From Acestrorhynchus altus (taxonomy: Eukaryota; Chordata; Actinopteri; Characiformes; Acestrorhynchidae): a stretch of DNA of 64,000 bases. Below, piece by piece: positions 33,870 to 46,900 of the stretch. Below the pieces are notes generated by a model that was given only the letters and a program-made list of their open reading frames with translations, was not told the origin of the DNA and made no database searches. A program made the position numbers and the translations under genes. How positions within the stretch are numbered: position 1 is the stretch's first letter; each line of letters opens with the position of its first letter. The stretch lies in NCBI GenBank assembly GCA_034509495.1, contig CM067505.1:12203103-12267102 (forward strand). Direction: 5' to 3'.

Positions 33870-34345
33870 AATACACACATCCTAAAAGTAGAGAACCAAA
33901 TCAAACAAATAAGACAAAATATTAACACTCATTTATTTATTGAGGAAAATGATTCAATATTATATATCTTTGAGAGGCAAAAGTATGCAAACCTTTGCAT
34001 TCAGTATCTGATGTGACCTTGTGCAGCACTAACTGCAACAAACAATTTCTGGTAACCCATTCCTCTGTACAAACAGCTTCATCTCTGTTATGTTGCTGGG
34101 TTGCTTCAGGTCTTTCTACAAGTTGTATTATAGTCAGGACTTTGACCTTGCTATTTCTGACTGACTTGTGTGCTTAGGATCATCACATCCAATCAGCACA
34201 ACCAATGGGTTTCATAAGATTCAGATCACAGGTATCTGCTAATCCTAAAAGTTCACATACTTTTGCTGACACATATGTAGCATTGCATCATTGTCCTCAA
34301 TAAATGAGTGATCAAGTGTAATATCTTTGTCTCATTTGTTTGACT
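33870..34345. mobile_element. internally deleted Tc1-like element
   Basis: Long inverted ends: AAACAAATAAGACAAAATAT...CTTTGAGAGGCAAAAGTATG at the left matches, reversed, the right end CATACTTTTGCTGACACATA...ATTTGTTT. The internal remnant GACTTGTGTGCTTAGGATCA is typical of this Tc1 family. Confidence 0.75.
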
Positions 34346-34429
34346 TGTGTCACGGGGCACAACCCAGGAGGAGTTTAATTTGTCAACCCACCAGGGTTGT
34401 GACCGTGGGTGTGTTTTGAATCTGGACTC

Positions 34430-34981
34430 AAATGCAAATAACAAAGCAGACCAGCTATAAGTGGGGATCAAACTTGCAGAGCCGAGATGAAGAGCAGCGG
34501 AAGGCCAGTTGCTGTATCAGCCAGCCAGCCAATACAATAATTCTTTTTATTTTTGTGCATATTTTCCTTTCAAAATTTGTCTTTATTCTTTATTCAAAAA
34601 TTTGAATATATATATAATATAGATATATCAGAATAAACTTTTAAATAAAGAATAAAAAGAGATGAATTTTGGTTTCAATGATAAATGTACTTCTTCTTTG
34701 CTAAATAGAATTTATATATGTATATATTTATGCTTGCTTTCAATGACTTTATAACTGCTTGTTGTCAAAGAAAGTAATCATAATAATCATAAATTCATTT
34801 GAGCATCGCAGTCATTGTGGAGGACATTAATAATAAACACACTTTGGCAAATAAGGAAGTAATTGTTCTGAATCTGTGTTCTGTGTTGACTACAGAACAT
34901 TTTAAATTGAGATTTTCAATGACAGGAAAATACATACAAAAAAAAGAAAAAAAAAATTATTCTATTATTCTTCAATTCTAT

Positions 34982-35037
<56 letters not shown>

Positions 35038-36300
35038 GGAAAGTCTTTCTTTTCTTTTTCTTTTTCTTTTCTGATTAGGCTCTTTTGATGAGAGAAAGAA
35101 ACACACTCCCTCACTTTATGAGGAAGGAAGGAAGGTTAGGATAAGCTCTGCCCCATTTGTTGGGAGGAGGCAGAGGGAAAAAGAGATATTTAAAAAAAAA
35201 AAGTTGGAACACTTCTCACTTTGGAGAAGGGACAGATTAAGCAAGGAAAATACCAGAGATTAGGAAATAGGAAATTAGGTCTATTAGGAAATAGACCCCC
35301 AAGAAACCAGAGGACTGCCAGGCACAAGCCCTTAAATAGACCAACTACACCTGGACTCAATCAGGTTTATTCTCAGTTCTTTGCACCCACCGAGCACCCC
35401 CTGGCAGCTGGGTGGTGGCATTGCAGGCGTCCGTCCATCCATCCTTTTAAGTCTTGTTTGAAAATTGGCTGACGTTTTAGGTCAGGTTTTGTTAAACTAA
35501 ACTTATTTTATTTGTATCTACAGATGATAAAGTATTTGAGAGAAGGTAAAATATCTTTGAACTTCTCATTTGACAGTTTCTCAAAGTTATAAATCACAGT
35601 GCCATTAGAACCTCCAACACTTTTTAGCAACAATGTTTTGCTTTCCTTAGATTGTTCTTAGTAAAATGTCTTATTTGATGAAGAAAAAATATGCCTCCTT
35701 GCACCATGACCACGTTCAATTTTGAAGCCTTTGTTTTGTATGTTATCTGATCACAGAGAGCGTCTGCATTCTGCTTCCACTGCATTGCTAAATGTAGAGC
35801 CATTTGACAGTAAGACCACTAACTTACAATGCTCTTGGGTATGGTTTAAGATATCTTCTGGGAAACCTTCCAAATTGCTTTGTGTTGTGGGGACATCATC
35901 TTATCACAGCCAGGTACACTCAGGTTTGAAACATACCTTCAGAATCATCCTTAGTAAGAAGAATCAGAACAAGCTTGTTTATTCAGTACATATGTAACCA
36001 ACTTTATTTAAAAAAAACATCCAAAATATTAATTTAATGGTGGAGATAATCTCATCAATCACCTATAAAATAAAAACCACATCTGTGACATTGCTCGCCT
36101 TTGTGCCACCAAAACAGCTATTGCCAAGATCTGTGAAGATGCCCTGTAGTACCCAACAACAAGAAGTAGCAGATTAAGTATTTTCATCTGTCAGTGTTTT
36201 TAAATGTTATGGCTGTTCTGTGTATGCTATTTTGTCCTACTATATTTTGTTATTAGCCAATTCTTGTAAAATCTGTTTTTAGAAAAAAAAAAGCATTAGC
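34430..36300. other. intergenic; (GA)n tract, nothing else recognised
   Basis: It holds a (GA)n microsatellite of about 52 bp at 34984-35035. No gene or full repeat was identified. Confidence 0.4.
34984..35035. repeat. (GA)n microsatellite
   Basis: About 26 uninterrupted GA units, followed by a CTTTT-rich stretch. Confidence 0.95.
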
Positions 36301-36304
36301 TCAA

Positions 36305-36472
36305 CAGAGCAAATTTACCAGTGTTAAAACAACATTGTGATCATGTTAAATTAACACTCTGTTAACATTCAACACTCATTTTCAGTTGTGAAGAGCACTA
36401 TAAAAATAAAAATAAAAATAAAATAAATTTTACTATGAAAGTGTTGATTTAACACTGGCAAATCTGCAATGT
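36305..36472. mobile_element. short MITE with about 24-bp inverted ends
   Basis: The left CAAATTTACCAGTGTTAAAA is mirrored at the right by TTTAACACTGGCAAATCTGC. The centre contains a LINE-tail-like GAAGAGCACTATAAAAATAA followed by (AAAAT)n. Confidence 0.65.
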
Positions 36473-36889
36473 GTATAGTCCTTTCAGAATGTCACTTTCA
36501 CCAGCCCACACCCAACGGGATATAGCCAAGTTCACTCAGTGGCCAGTCTATCACTGACTGATTGTGGCTGACAGTGAAACATTGCTTCCACAGTGTTATC
36601 ATGCTGGCTATGACCCTTTGCACTGTTTTAAGCCAGTCCCTTATCCCCAGTGACATTACCTTACATGAATTAAACCTAATGCTATCCTGAGATATTTTTC
36701 TGAGATTTGCAGGCAAGAAGATGTTTGTGTAAAGTCAAATCCCATCTAAAGCTACCATATTTTATTACATATTTACAAACATTTTTTTCAGTAATTTCAC
36801 ATTGAAAACATTGCCTTTTAAAAACTATAGACTTTCTTGGTCAAATCATGCATCACCTTCTATGGATTTGTGACCTGTTGGATTTGTGT

Positions 36890-39770
36890 AGTTAGGACCC
36901 TGGGTGCAGCATGTTGAACTAACTGAAGTCTATTTAGGTTCCTGCTTGAACAACCTGACAATAGTGAATTGCAGTAATCTGAGGTAATAAAACCATGCAC
37001 CAGTATTATTACCTATGTGTTGGTCAAACGATAAATCTGAATCAATTATTATACCAAGATTTTTGGCTACTGAACTAGGTACAACTGAGAAATCTGCCAG
37101 ATTTAGCATCAAGTCTGGTTATTTTTTCCTTGCAGTTTTAGGACCCAAAAGGGGGACCTCTGTTTTGTTACTATTTAGAAAGAGGAAGTTATGCAACATC
37201 CAAGATTTTATGTCTTATTCACAGTCCTTCATTTTCTTTTTATTATCAGGTTTGGCTGATATATACTATTGAGTATTGTCTGCATAACTGTGGAAGTTAA
37301 TGCCATGTCTGTTTATTACTGTGCCAAGGGGTAGCATGTAAAGAGTGAACAGTAGTGGTCCTAAAATAGAGCCTTGTGGGATTCCATATTTCATTTCAGT
37401 GAGACTGGAAGATACATCATTTACCTTTACAGATTGAAACCGATCAGTTAAGTAAGATCTGAACCACAAGAAGGCTGTCCCTTTCTAATCTTTCTAGGAG
37501 AATTATGTGATCTATTGTATCAAATGCTGCACATAAATCTAGCAGCACAAGACACACGGACACACAGCCTTGATCATTGGCAAGAAGAAGATCATTTGTA
37601 ATCCTAACTGGGGCTGTCTCAGTACTATGATGAAGCCGGAAACCAGATTGGAATTTTTCATATATGTGATTCTTGTGGGTTTTTTTTTCGAAAAGTTTAG
37701 AAATAAATGGTAAATTAGAAATAGGTCTGTAATTAGATACTACATTCTGACCCATATGTGCTTTCTTTATCAGTGGTTTAATAACTGCTACTTAAAAGTT
37801 TTAGGCATGTGACCTAAACTAAGAGAAGAATTTGTTTTGTCTTTAGTATTGCTAAGAGAGGTTTGACTATAACTGGCAGCACTTCTTTTAGTAGGTTTGA
37901 TGGGATTGCATCTAGACAGCAGGTGGCAGAATTTGTGGAGTAAAAAATTTTCACTAATTCTGACTGTGAAAGTGGGTGAAAGGTTTCCAACTTTTCTTCT
38001 ATATCTATATTTTGTTCTATATCAACCACACCAGATAACAAACTTTTAATATTTTATATTTATGGGTTGAATTTTCTATTTTATGATTGACAAAGTCCAT
38101 AAAGGTATTACTGGTGACATTTGATGGAATCTGAGGTGGTGTACCTGCCTGGTTTTTAGTAAGATTTGAGATTGTACTAAAAAGTACTCTGGGATTGTTT
38201 TTGTTTTTTCGATCATTGTGGATAAATAATCTGAACAAGATCTAGTGAGAGCCCTTCTATAATCAATTAGGCTGTTCTTCCAAGCTGAGTGGAATACTTC
38301 CATTAGTGGATCACCATTTACATTCTAACCTTCCTGCTGACTGTTTTAACGTACGAGTCTGATTGTTGTACCATGGGACGATTTTCTTCTGTCTTGATTT
38401 TTTATATTTAAGTGGTGCTGCATTGTCCAATGTTGATCTGAGGTTATTCTGTAAACAGTTGATTAGTCTATCTAACTCCTCTGGATCTGTTTGATAGTGA
38501 TCTGGTGTTAATAAATGAGGTAGGTTTTCAGTAATTTGTTGGGGTGTAGTTGATCTTATTAAACACTTCATGCAGTAATGAGGGGATGTACATACATTTT
38601 GGCTAAGCTGTAGCTCAAAGGAAATTAAATAATGATATGAAATTGCTGTGGTTTGGGGAAGAGTATTTAAAATATCTATGCCAACACCCCGGGTCAGAAC
38701 CAAATCCATGTGTTGGCCGAGTTACATTCTGAAAAACACCTACAGAGTCTAGGATTGAGGTCAACTTTTTTATTGGATCGTCTACTTTCTCAAAATGAAT
38801 GTTAAAATCTCCTACAATTATTACTTTATCACTGCAGATTGCTACATCTGCAGCAAACTCACTAAATTCTTTTAAAAACTCTGAGTAGGGTCCTGGAGGT
38901 CTATATAGATTAATTAATGACTGTATGTTCTTGTTTGTGGCTGGATTAGTTACATTAATAGACAGAATTTCAAAGGAAGTGAAGGTGTTATAGTGTATCT
39001 GATTAATTTCTAAAATATTTTGGTAGATTATACAGACTCCACCTCCTCTACCTGACAGTCTTGGGTTGTGCACATAAATATAACCTTCAAGTGTGGCTCC
39101 ATTTAGTGCCATATATTCATCAGGTCTAATCCAAGTTTCACTGAGGCACAAAACATTGAACTTCTGATCATTTATAATTTCATTCACAATGACTGCCTTT
39201 GAACTGAGTTATCTAATATTGAGTAGAGCAAACTTTAGATTTGAGGTGTTACTTTTATAATTTGAATATGAAGTCTGGATATTGATTAAGTTTTAGTTTT
39301 TCTGTGTTTAGCTTTAGTTTGGGGTACACACACTCTCAATAGTGTTGAACCTAGTTGATGCCTCAAAGCAGCTTGCAGACGGTCGGTTTACCCTGTTTGT
39401 CTGCAGCCTGGTTCCAGCTCTGGTATGTCAGCAGCTGTTAATGCAACTCTACCGACTAAATAACAGACTATGGGCTATGCTGCACAAAAGTAAGGCAGCA
39501 CCCTCCCATGTGGGTTGGACACCATCCCTACCTATAAGACCGTAGTGGCTTGCCCTCGAAATTTCCCCAATTGTTTATAAAGCCCACATTGTTTTCTGAA
39601 CACTACTTGGACATCCAGCAGTTCAGTGCTGTAAGTCTGCAATATGCTTCAGCACCACGGCACACTATGATGGGGCCAGAGCAAATTATGGCATGTATAG
39701 CATATCAGAGGCCACCCTTAGCCTAGCACCACAGACTTTATGAAATATTTTAATCTGACCTCATTTTAAA
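36890..39770 (-). mobile_element. decayed L2/CR1-like LINE, nearly full-length ORF2
   Basis: Minus-strand pieces lie in order. Near 39187-38700 is an AP endonuclease with FNVLCLSETWIRPDEY, RGGGVCI, NLYRPPG and IIVGDFNIHFE. Then come a linker (38311-38709) and reverse-transcriptase blocks at 38041-37266: SNYRPISNLPFISKLFEK, FQSGFRLHHSTET, AAFDTIDH and GIPQGSILGPLLFTLY. The copy contains frameshifts, and the catalytic box reads YADN instead of YADD. The 5' part to about 39770 is inferred from weak similarity. Confidence 0.85.
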
Positions 39771-41025
39771 GCATCTCTTCCAAAGACAGCCAAGCTGTGC
39801 ATACAGAGGGTGAAAGGTAAAAAAGGCACAAATTTCTCATACCCTAGATTTCACAATGTGTCCAAGGTCCTTTAATGTTGCATTGTATGCACTGTGAATC
39901 TGTTTATGTTCTGTACTAGTGCATCTCAAAAAATGCTGAATACTGTGAAGAAGGTTTTTGATCATTTAATTTTAAAGATATTTATTTCAGTGTTTATGTT
40001 TTGTTTTGGGGGATTTGCATAAAATTAAATAAAAATACTTATAAAACATTTGGTGAACATTTAGAACTAAAAACAAAAGAAATTGAGCCATCTAGTGGTT
40101 CATCTTAAATCATACTACTGAGCATTTATAATATGTCCATAATTCTAGATAAATAAATGAAATAAGAAGAAACAACATACCACAACATAAATTAATTTCA
40201 TAGAGTCCTCAGGGATCACAATGACACCCAGTGACATCATTTTTAATGATTTTTGCCTCTGTACTCCATTACAATATATTTGAAAGTCTAGATTTTCATC
40301 TTTAGTTCAAGGAATTAACACTTTTGGTAATTTGTCGTTTTATTAGTGAGGTGTTTCATGGCCATGTCTGATCGGTTGTTTAACTAAAAATTAAACATTA
40401 AAGCTATAGAATTGATTCAGTGTTGGAGTTGTATTTGGATTCCTTTGGAACTTAATAAATGTGGCCCATATTGAGATGCTGACACAAGTGAGGGAGGCCA
40501 TCATTAGGCTGAAAAAAGGAACTCACTTGCAAGGTCAGCAACACTAAAAGCCCTGTAAGACTTATGAACACAGATGATGTAGATGAATACAGAATTATTT
40601 CCTTGGTAATGAAATCCCCTTCACAACATTTTGTCAGTTCAAGAACAGTATTGAGGAGAATGGGAATGTACTGCTGCCAATTAAACTTGATCACTGTTGT
40701 GTATTGGCAAAATGACAGCTTATAGAAGTAAAGTTAAGTGTATAGGGCTATACTTTCCACTTAGATTCGGATTTGTGCTGATTAAATGGATAGACCTTCA
40801 CAGTGCAGATAAAACCCAATGAGTGCAAAAGCCCAAAAGCTTCTTAAAGCAAAGTCAATCTTCTTAAACTGCCAAGTGAACACACTTTTCACTTACTAAA
40901 GACAAAACTTACAGACAAACAAACAGTTTGTTATCTGTGATCTGTGATATCTTGATTTCATTTTAGAGATGAGACCAAGATCAGAGAAGAGATCATTGAA
41001 AGTATGGCATACTAAATGCTGAAGT
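39771..41025. other. intergenic, no recognised feature
   Basis: AT-rich, with no open frame of note and no recognised repeat. Confidence 0.4.
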
Positions 41026-41029
41026 TTTC

Positions 41030-41285
41030 CATGCCAAAACTACAAGATGTACACTGACCCAAAAGTACAAGGAAATCAGGCTCCCGTATGCCAAAACCAT
41101 GTAAATAAGTTACAGGAACATTGATTTTGTTCTGTGGAGCAATGAAAAAAAACTGGAATGGTTTTGGGCCTACAAATCAGTGGTATGTCTGGAGCAGGAA
41201 GAAAAAAGTATATGCTGAAAAAAGTTGTTCTTTTCTGAAGCATAGTGGAGGCTCAATGGTACTTTGGTGCTGCTTTGCTTCCTCT
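41030..41285 (+). mobile_element. Tc1-like transposase fragment
   Basis: Phrases such as TTCTGTGGAGCAATGAAAAA, CAAATCAGTGGTATGTCTGG and GCATAGTGGAGGCTCAATGG correspond to the W.DE and G.GG regions of a fish Tc1 transposase. Internally and terminally truncated. Confidence 0.75.
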
Positions 41286-42009
41286 TGACTTGAAGCCGCA
41301 CTTCTTTGGTGCAATTTGAAGAAAGTGGTTTGTGTTTGTGTTGTTTGATTGGTTTGCTTCAAACAGCTAAATCTTTCTATATTTTGCCAATAAACCTATT
41401 TTGCAATAGGGGTTGAAGAATTTTGACTGTAAAAAAGTCACTTTCCAAATACTAATAATACTTGTAATATATCAGTTATGCAAAATATCATTATACATTT
41501 CTTTTTCACTCAGTTTGGTCTTGTTAACTTATTTTATATGTGTATTCTGTGATTTACATCCTTTCTACATAATTAAAGCATTTTCTAATCTATCTTTTCT
41601 ATCTGAAAGTTATAAATATATCTAAATGCCTTTTCTTTTTTAAAAAGTCATTGTTTGGAGCTACACAGAATGATAGAAATAGAAGTGACTTAAATAAAAT
41701 TGGATAGTTTCAGAAATCAAGAACTGAAAAATACTAGAGAAATGTACATTTTTGCTTATTATTATCATTATTATATTACTACTGTCAGTAGAATTAGTAT
41801 AATTGTGAGATTTGTTTTATAGCTCCATCCATGCATATGCGTAGATTGAAGTACAATCAATCTACATTTAATATTCACCCAAAATCACAAACAGAACAGC
41901 AGAAAAGGAAAAATAAATAAAATGGATGAATAAAGATATCAAGTCATACATCTCTGAATAAAAATACATGAGCTAAATTTGATATAATAACAGTAATACA
42001 TCATCATTA
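41286..42009. other. intergenic upstream of the ubap2l CpG island
   Basis: AT-rich. A small hairpin (GTAGATTG ... CAATCTAC) lies at 41841-41864. Confidence 0.4.
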
Positions 42010-43560
42010 CAGGCAGTTCAACCGCTACGAAAAATACGAGCGAATAAGCGAGTAATAAACATCTTTAACGGTCTCCTCTGCCGCTGTGTTGTGAAGCGGA
42101 GCTGCGGACCGGCCCGGTCACATGGTGGCGGTGTGCTGAAACTGCAGTGCCCGCGCGCGCTTTGGGCGGCAGTGTGGAACTCAAACAGGTAACGACAAAC
42201 GCCGAGCCTGACTTTATTGTCTGCGCGAGTCGGTTCGGCCTCGCACTCGCTTAGGCGGAGCGCTCTACGACTCGGGAATTCGCGGTTCGGTTCTGGCTCA
42301 TTTGGGACGTCGGCAAAGTTCGAGGCATCCACGAGGGTTTCTGGTCAGTGCATCGTTTGTTTATTTCTTGTCGTCGTTCGAGGCCTTCAGGGCCTCGGAT
42401 TCCAGTCTACCGAGAGACTGGAAATGGCGTGTCCGCTGCGGGAGCGGCTCAGCAGGCGACAGCGGGGCTGTTCTCTGGAACTAGCATGTAGAGAAAGCGT
42501 ACAGTTAAGGGGTACTAGATATCACATCTAATGACTGATCCTTGGCGACAGTACAGGTCAGGCGGGCTGTGTGATGGCCAGCACCGTGTTTTAGCCGCTC
42601 GGCCATGAGGTTGAGCGGTGAAGTCGTTAATTCGAACTAGTTAGTTAACCCGCTGTGTGGATACTTCTACTGTCCTCCAGTTAGTTACACCTACAGACCT
42701 CATATCAGCGGTTCTTCACCATTGGGCTTCATGTAGGATCTGCTATAGGTTCGGTGAACTTACTCAGCTAATGTAGTCAGACAACTTTTAAGGGACGTTA
42801 GGTGTCTGGATCCGCCTGAACCGGGTTGTTGGCGAAACATCAGCGTAACGTTCGTGGTGCTGAAATATTCTAGGCTCGGTTAGAATTGTATTGTTTTGTA
42901 AATCCCGGAAATGAGGGGTTGGTTTGTTTCCTAATCCATAAGCTTCAAACTGAAACTGCCGCTCGCCGGCTGGAGCTAATTCGGGCGCTCAGGTCGAGTC
43001 TGACCTGCGAGCTCGTCTGGCGAACTTGTTTATAAAGGTGGATTCTCGGCTTTGAAGCTCTGACTCGACCTGCTCGCTCAGGCTCTTCTGAGCAGAACCT
43101 GCGGACGAGGCCGAACACCGCGGCTTCACCTGAACCGTATCCCATCTGTAACCCGGATCACTAGCGTGCTTGGCTGGTTACCCTTCCTGTTTATGTGGGA
43201 CTGTGGGGATCCGTCGATCAATCGAGCCCCTGCTTGTGTAATCGGTTAAACTAACCGGCTGATCTGCACTTTCAGCGCTCGGTGACGGTGGACGTGCTGC
43301 GGCTGGAGCTCCGACTCCGTCCGCGTTTCGTAGCGTCCCCTACTTTTCGTGCTCGTGTTTGTTGAGTTTGAACAGACTCGGCGTGTGTGTCAGTTGTGTT
43401 GGAACTGAGGGGAAGGTTAACGACGGCGTCCATCTTCCGACCCCGCTGACGCGTTTTAGCCGCGGGGAGGCGCCACGGCCCAAAGGGGTTACGTTGATTA
43501 CTTGGGTTTTTAAGGACGTGCGAAGTAAAGTGCGCAGTTCTTACTTACCGCAACCCCATT
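42010..43560 (+). promoter_or_regulatory. ubap2l: CpG-rich promoter region of ubap2l
   Basis: This is the only clearly GC- and CpG-rich stretch in an otherwise AT-rich, CpG-poor window. It sits 0.4-1.9 kb upstream of the first coding exon of ubap2l and has no repeat content. This is the usual appearance of a housekeeping CpG-island promoter with one or more non-coding first exons. A possible donor (CAG|GTAACG) ends at 42188, and others exist. Small open reading frames here on either strand look like the by-chance product of high GC. The island could also serve a divergent transcript; nothing in the sequence proves one. Confidence 0.6.
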
Positions 43561-43774
43561 TACCTCGTGGTTTGTTGTGGCAGCCTGTGAGAACTGCAGC
43601 CTATTAATCTGACATTTGTGTTTAAATGTCGCGTTTATAACTAGCTGTCGTGTGCCATGTTTTAAGATCGCATAACAACTCAAAAAACAGTTATTCTTCC
43701 TAATTCAGCCGTTTCTCTTACAACATTGAGATTTCGAATTTATGGAGACCTTGTCAGTTAAATACATATATTCT

Positions 43775-43819
<45 letters not shown>
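43775..43819. repeat. (TG)n(TA)n microsatellite
   Basis: TG units grade into TA units about 90 bp upstream of the acceptor of the first coding ubap2l exon. Confidence 0.95.
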
Positions 43820-43822
<3 letters not shown>

Positions 43823-43950
43823 GCAAAAGTCAGGTGTTTTACTTGGAAGTGCATTAAGTTGCAAGAGTACATGTCAGATGTGTAACTCTCCTCTCACTGT
43901 TTGTTTAGGTGTTGTTCCTTTGTAAATACTGTTATTTGTATATACTGTAA

Positions 43951-46900
43951 ATGATGACATCGGTGGGTGGCAGCCGAAACCGGGGTAACTGGGAGCTGAC
44001 ACAGGGTCAGACACAGAGCCAGTCACAGCACAAGCAGAGGCCTCAGGTAAGTGGTGCTCGTACAAGAAGTCACATTTTGCACATGTGTTAAAAATAAAAC
44101 CACAAAAATATGAACAACCTCAAACAAAAAGACATCACAACATTCAAAATTGAGCTCAGGTGCACCTTGTTTCCACTGATCATCCTAGGTATGTTTCTAC
44201 TGGTTGCTTGGAGAACACCTGTTTCTGTTGATTGGACATCAAATTCTGTTGATTGGACATTATTTGGAAAGGCACACACTTGTTTATATAAGGTCCTGTA
44301 AAAGACACAAACCAAGCCATGAAGTCTAAGGAATTGTCTGTAGACCTCTGAGACAGGATTGTATTGAGACACAGATCTGGGGAAGGGTACACAAATTTCT
44401 GCTGCATCGAAAGTCCCAGTGAGCACAGTGGCCTCCATGCATAATCATGCATAAATGGAAGAAGTTTGGAACCACCAGGACTCATAAAGCTGTTTGCCCA
44501 GCCAAACTTAATAATCGTGGTAGGAAGGCCTTAATCAGGGAGGAGACCAAGAACCCAGTGGTCACTCTGACAGCTTGAGCATTGCTCTGTGGAAAGAGGA
44601 GAACCTTTTAGGACAGCTGTTTCTGCAGCACTCCACCAATCATGTATGTAGATGGTAGTGTCCAGATGGAAGCCACTCTTCAGCACTACAGCCCATTTGG
44701 AGTTTGACAAAGGCACCTAAAATAGTCTCAGACAATGCACGGAATGCTAAGCCTCGTGTCTAGAAGAAACCATGTACTTGCACAACAGTGAAGCATGGTG
44801 GTGGCAGCATCATGCCTTGGGGATACTTTTCGGATGTACTCTGTATTGATCCTGTTTTATAATTTGATGTGCAGCACTTCCATTTTGCTTGTACCTAATA
44901 ATTAATCCATTTCTTCCTTTTAGTATGGTGAGGGGATACCCAATAAGGGCTCAGACCATGCATTACCTTAATAATACATAATGTAATTGGAAAAGCTTTC
45001 ATTCACTTTTAAAATGTATGGTTTAATTTTGGTACATGATATCTGGGAATGATGGTTTGCCACAACTCTTTTGTAAAATTCTGGATTTACTTTTTCAGTA
45101 AATACTTGAAGCAGGTTATCACTTGGCAAAATAGGTTGAGCCAGATGTTTTCTATTACTTATTTTTCAACATAATAAAATAAAAATTCTTCAAATTAATA
45201 CTATAGGCTGATGACACGCACGCTCATATGCCCCTATGAATGTTTTTCTCTTTTCTCCTAAATGCTAATGATTTGAGGTAAAGTGGATTTTATTTTTTCC
45301 TTTTCTTCTTTGATGCATTATTTTGTTTAATTAATGTTTATTTTATTTTACAGTTTTGTTGCCTGTAATAGCTGAAAACTTCCCTTCTCCAGTCCTTATT
45401 GAACAACTTTGATCGTATGCCATTAAAATGAAAATAATTTGGACTCTTATAGCAGCAACTGATGACTGCCAGATGCCAGTTTTGGAGTTTTTGGAGCAGC
45501 TATGACTTGGACAATCTGGGCAGAAATAAAATCACCTGTGAAAGAGGAAATGATCACAGGACTCCATGTAAATTTAGTAGTCAAAATAGAGCTTTATTAA
45601 CATTTTCAGCTTATGCAAAAAATTATAGGACCATTCAACTGTTTCTAAAGGGTATTTTATGGTTGAACACTTTCATTCTTGTTCATTCAAGTTTGTTTTT
45701 CAAATGAAAGGAAGTGATGTGTAATTATAAAAACACAGTTTTCAAAACAGTTTCAACTTTGTAATTTACAAACAAGTTTATAAATTCTTATTTCTATTGC
45801 GTTACTTTATGAAGCACTTAGTAAAATTACTTCATCTCCTTCTAAAGACTAGAAAAAAAGGCATGTTTCCATCTCTGATTTCATGTTTGTCATTAATTCC
45901 ATAGGCCTCCCTGGCATTCCCATAATCCATTTTTCTGGACAATCTCTTTCATTTCTATCAGAGGCACTCAGCAATAATTGGTCATATTCTGAGCTGTTTG
46001 TGGACATTTTAGAGCAGAGTTTTATTTTAGAGTAAAAAAAACCACATGCCCACAGTTAACTAGCTGTCTTGTGCAGTTCAGGAAATAGGTATGGTGAAAA
46101 TTATCCTAGTTTCCTTGATTTTTCATGTTAATAGTTTGACTTATGACATTTTACGTTAATATTTGTTGTTTTAACATTTGAAGCTTGTAACAGGAATTTT
46201 GGATGTCCAGAACCAGGTTCACAGTAAGCAAGGATATCACAATGTCAGGGTATTTTTTTTTAATTAACAGATCCACCACAGAGGTTCAGTATAGTAGCTT
46301 CAGTTCTAGAAAACAGATTCTCTGTTGCTCTGTACAAGGTTTAAAAAAGATTGTTAGGTCGTGAAGGGAAGTGATTGGCATTGAATTAGCAGTTCAATGA
46401 TCTGCATCATTTTAGAATGTTTATCACTGGCAAGGGTGTAGTTTTAGCATGTACAAAGGTGATAATTTGATTCCTGGTCCAAATTGTCACCCATAATCAC
46501 CCATCATATTTTTTGTTTTGTCCCAGTCATTTCATACATGTATTTGCAGTGTAGGTTGCGCTAGAGAGACAAATATCCTAAAGTGCACTATCAGTTCATA
46601 GTATGTCCTATTTGTCATTAACATGTCACATTTCATGAGTTTTTGAGTGTTCAAGTGCCTCAAAACACTTTTTGAGTCAAACTTTTGTGTCATCACAGAA
46701 TAGGGAACTTAAGACAAATGTTTAAATGCCACTTGAAGGTGTTTTTAACCCAATTTTTCTCTTTGCCCAGGCCACCGCTGAGCAGATCCGACTCGCGCAG
46801 ATGATCTCGGACCACAATGATGCTGATTTTGAGGAGAAGGTCAAGCAGGTGAGTAACCGTATGGCCAGAATTGTGAAATGGTGGCAGGAATTTTTTTGCA

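Noticed and set aside
42018..42531. 104-codon open frames on both strands
   Set aside because: Located in the CpG island, with arginine/serine-rich sequence typical of GC-rich DNA and no recognisable domain.
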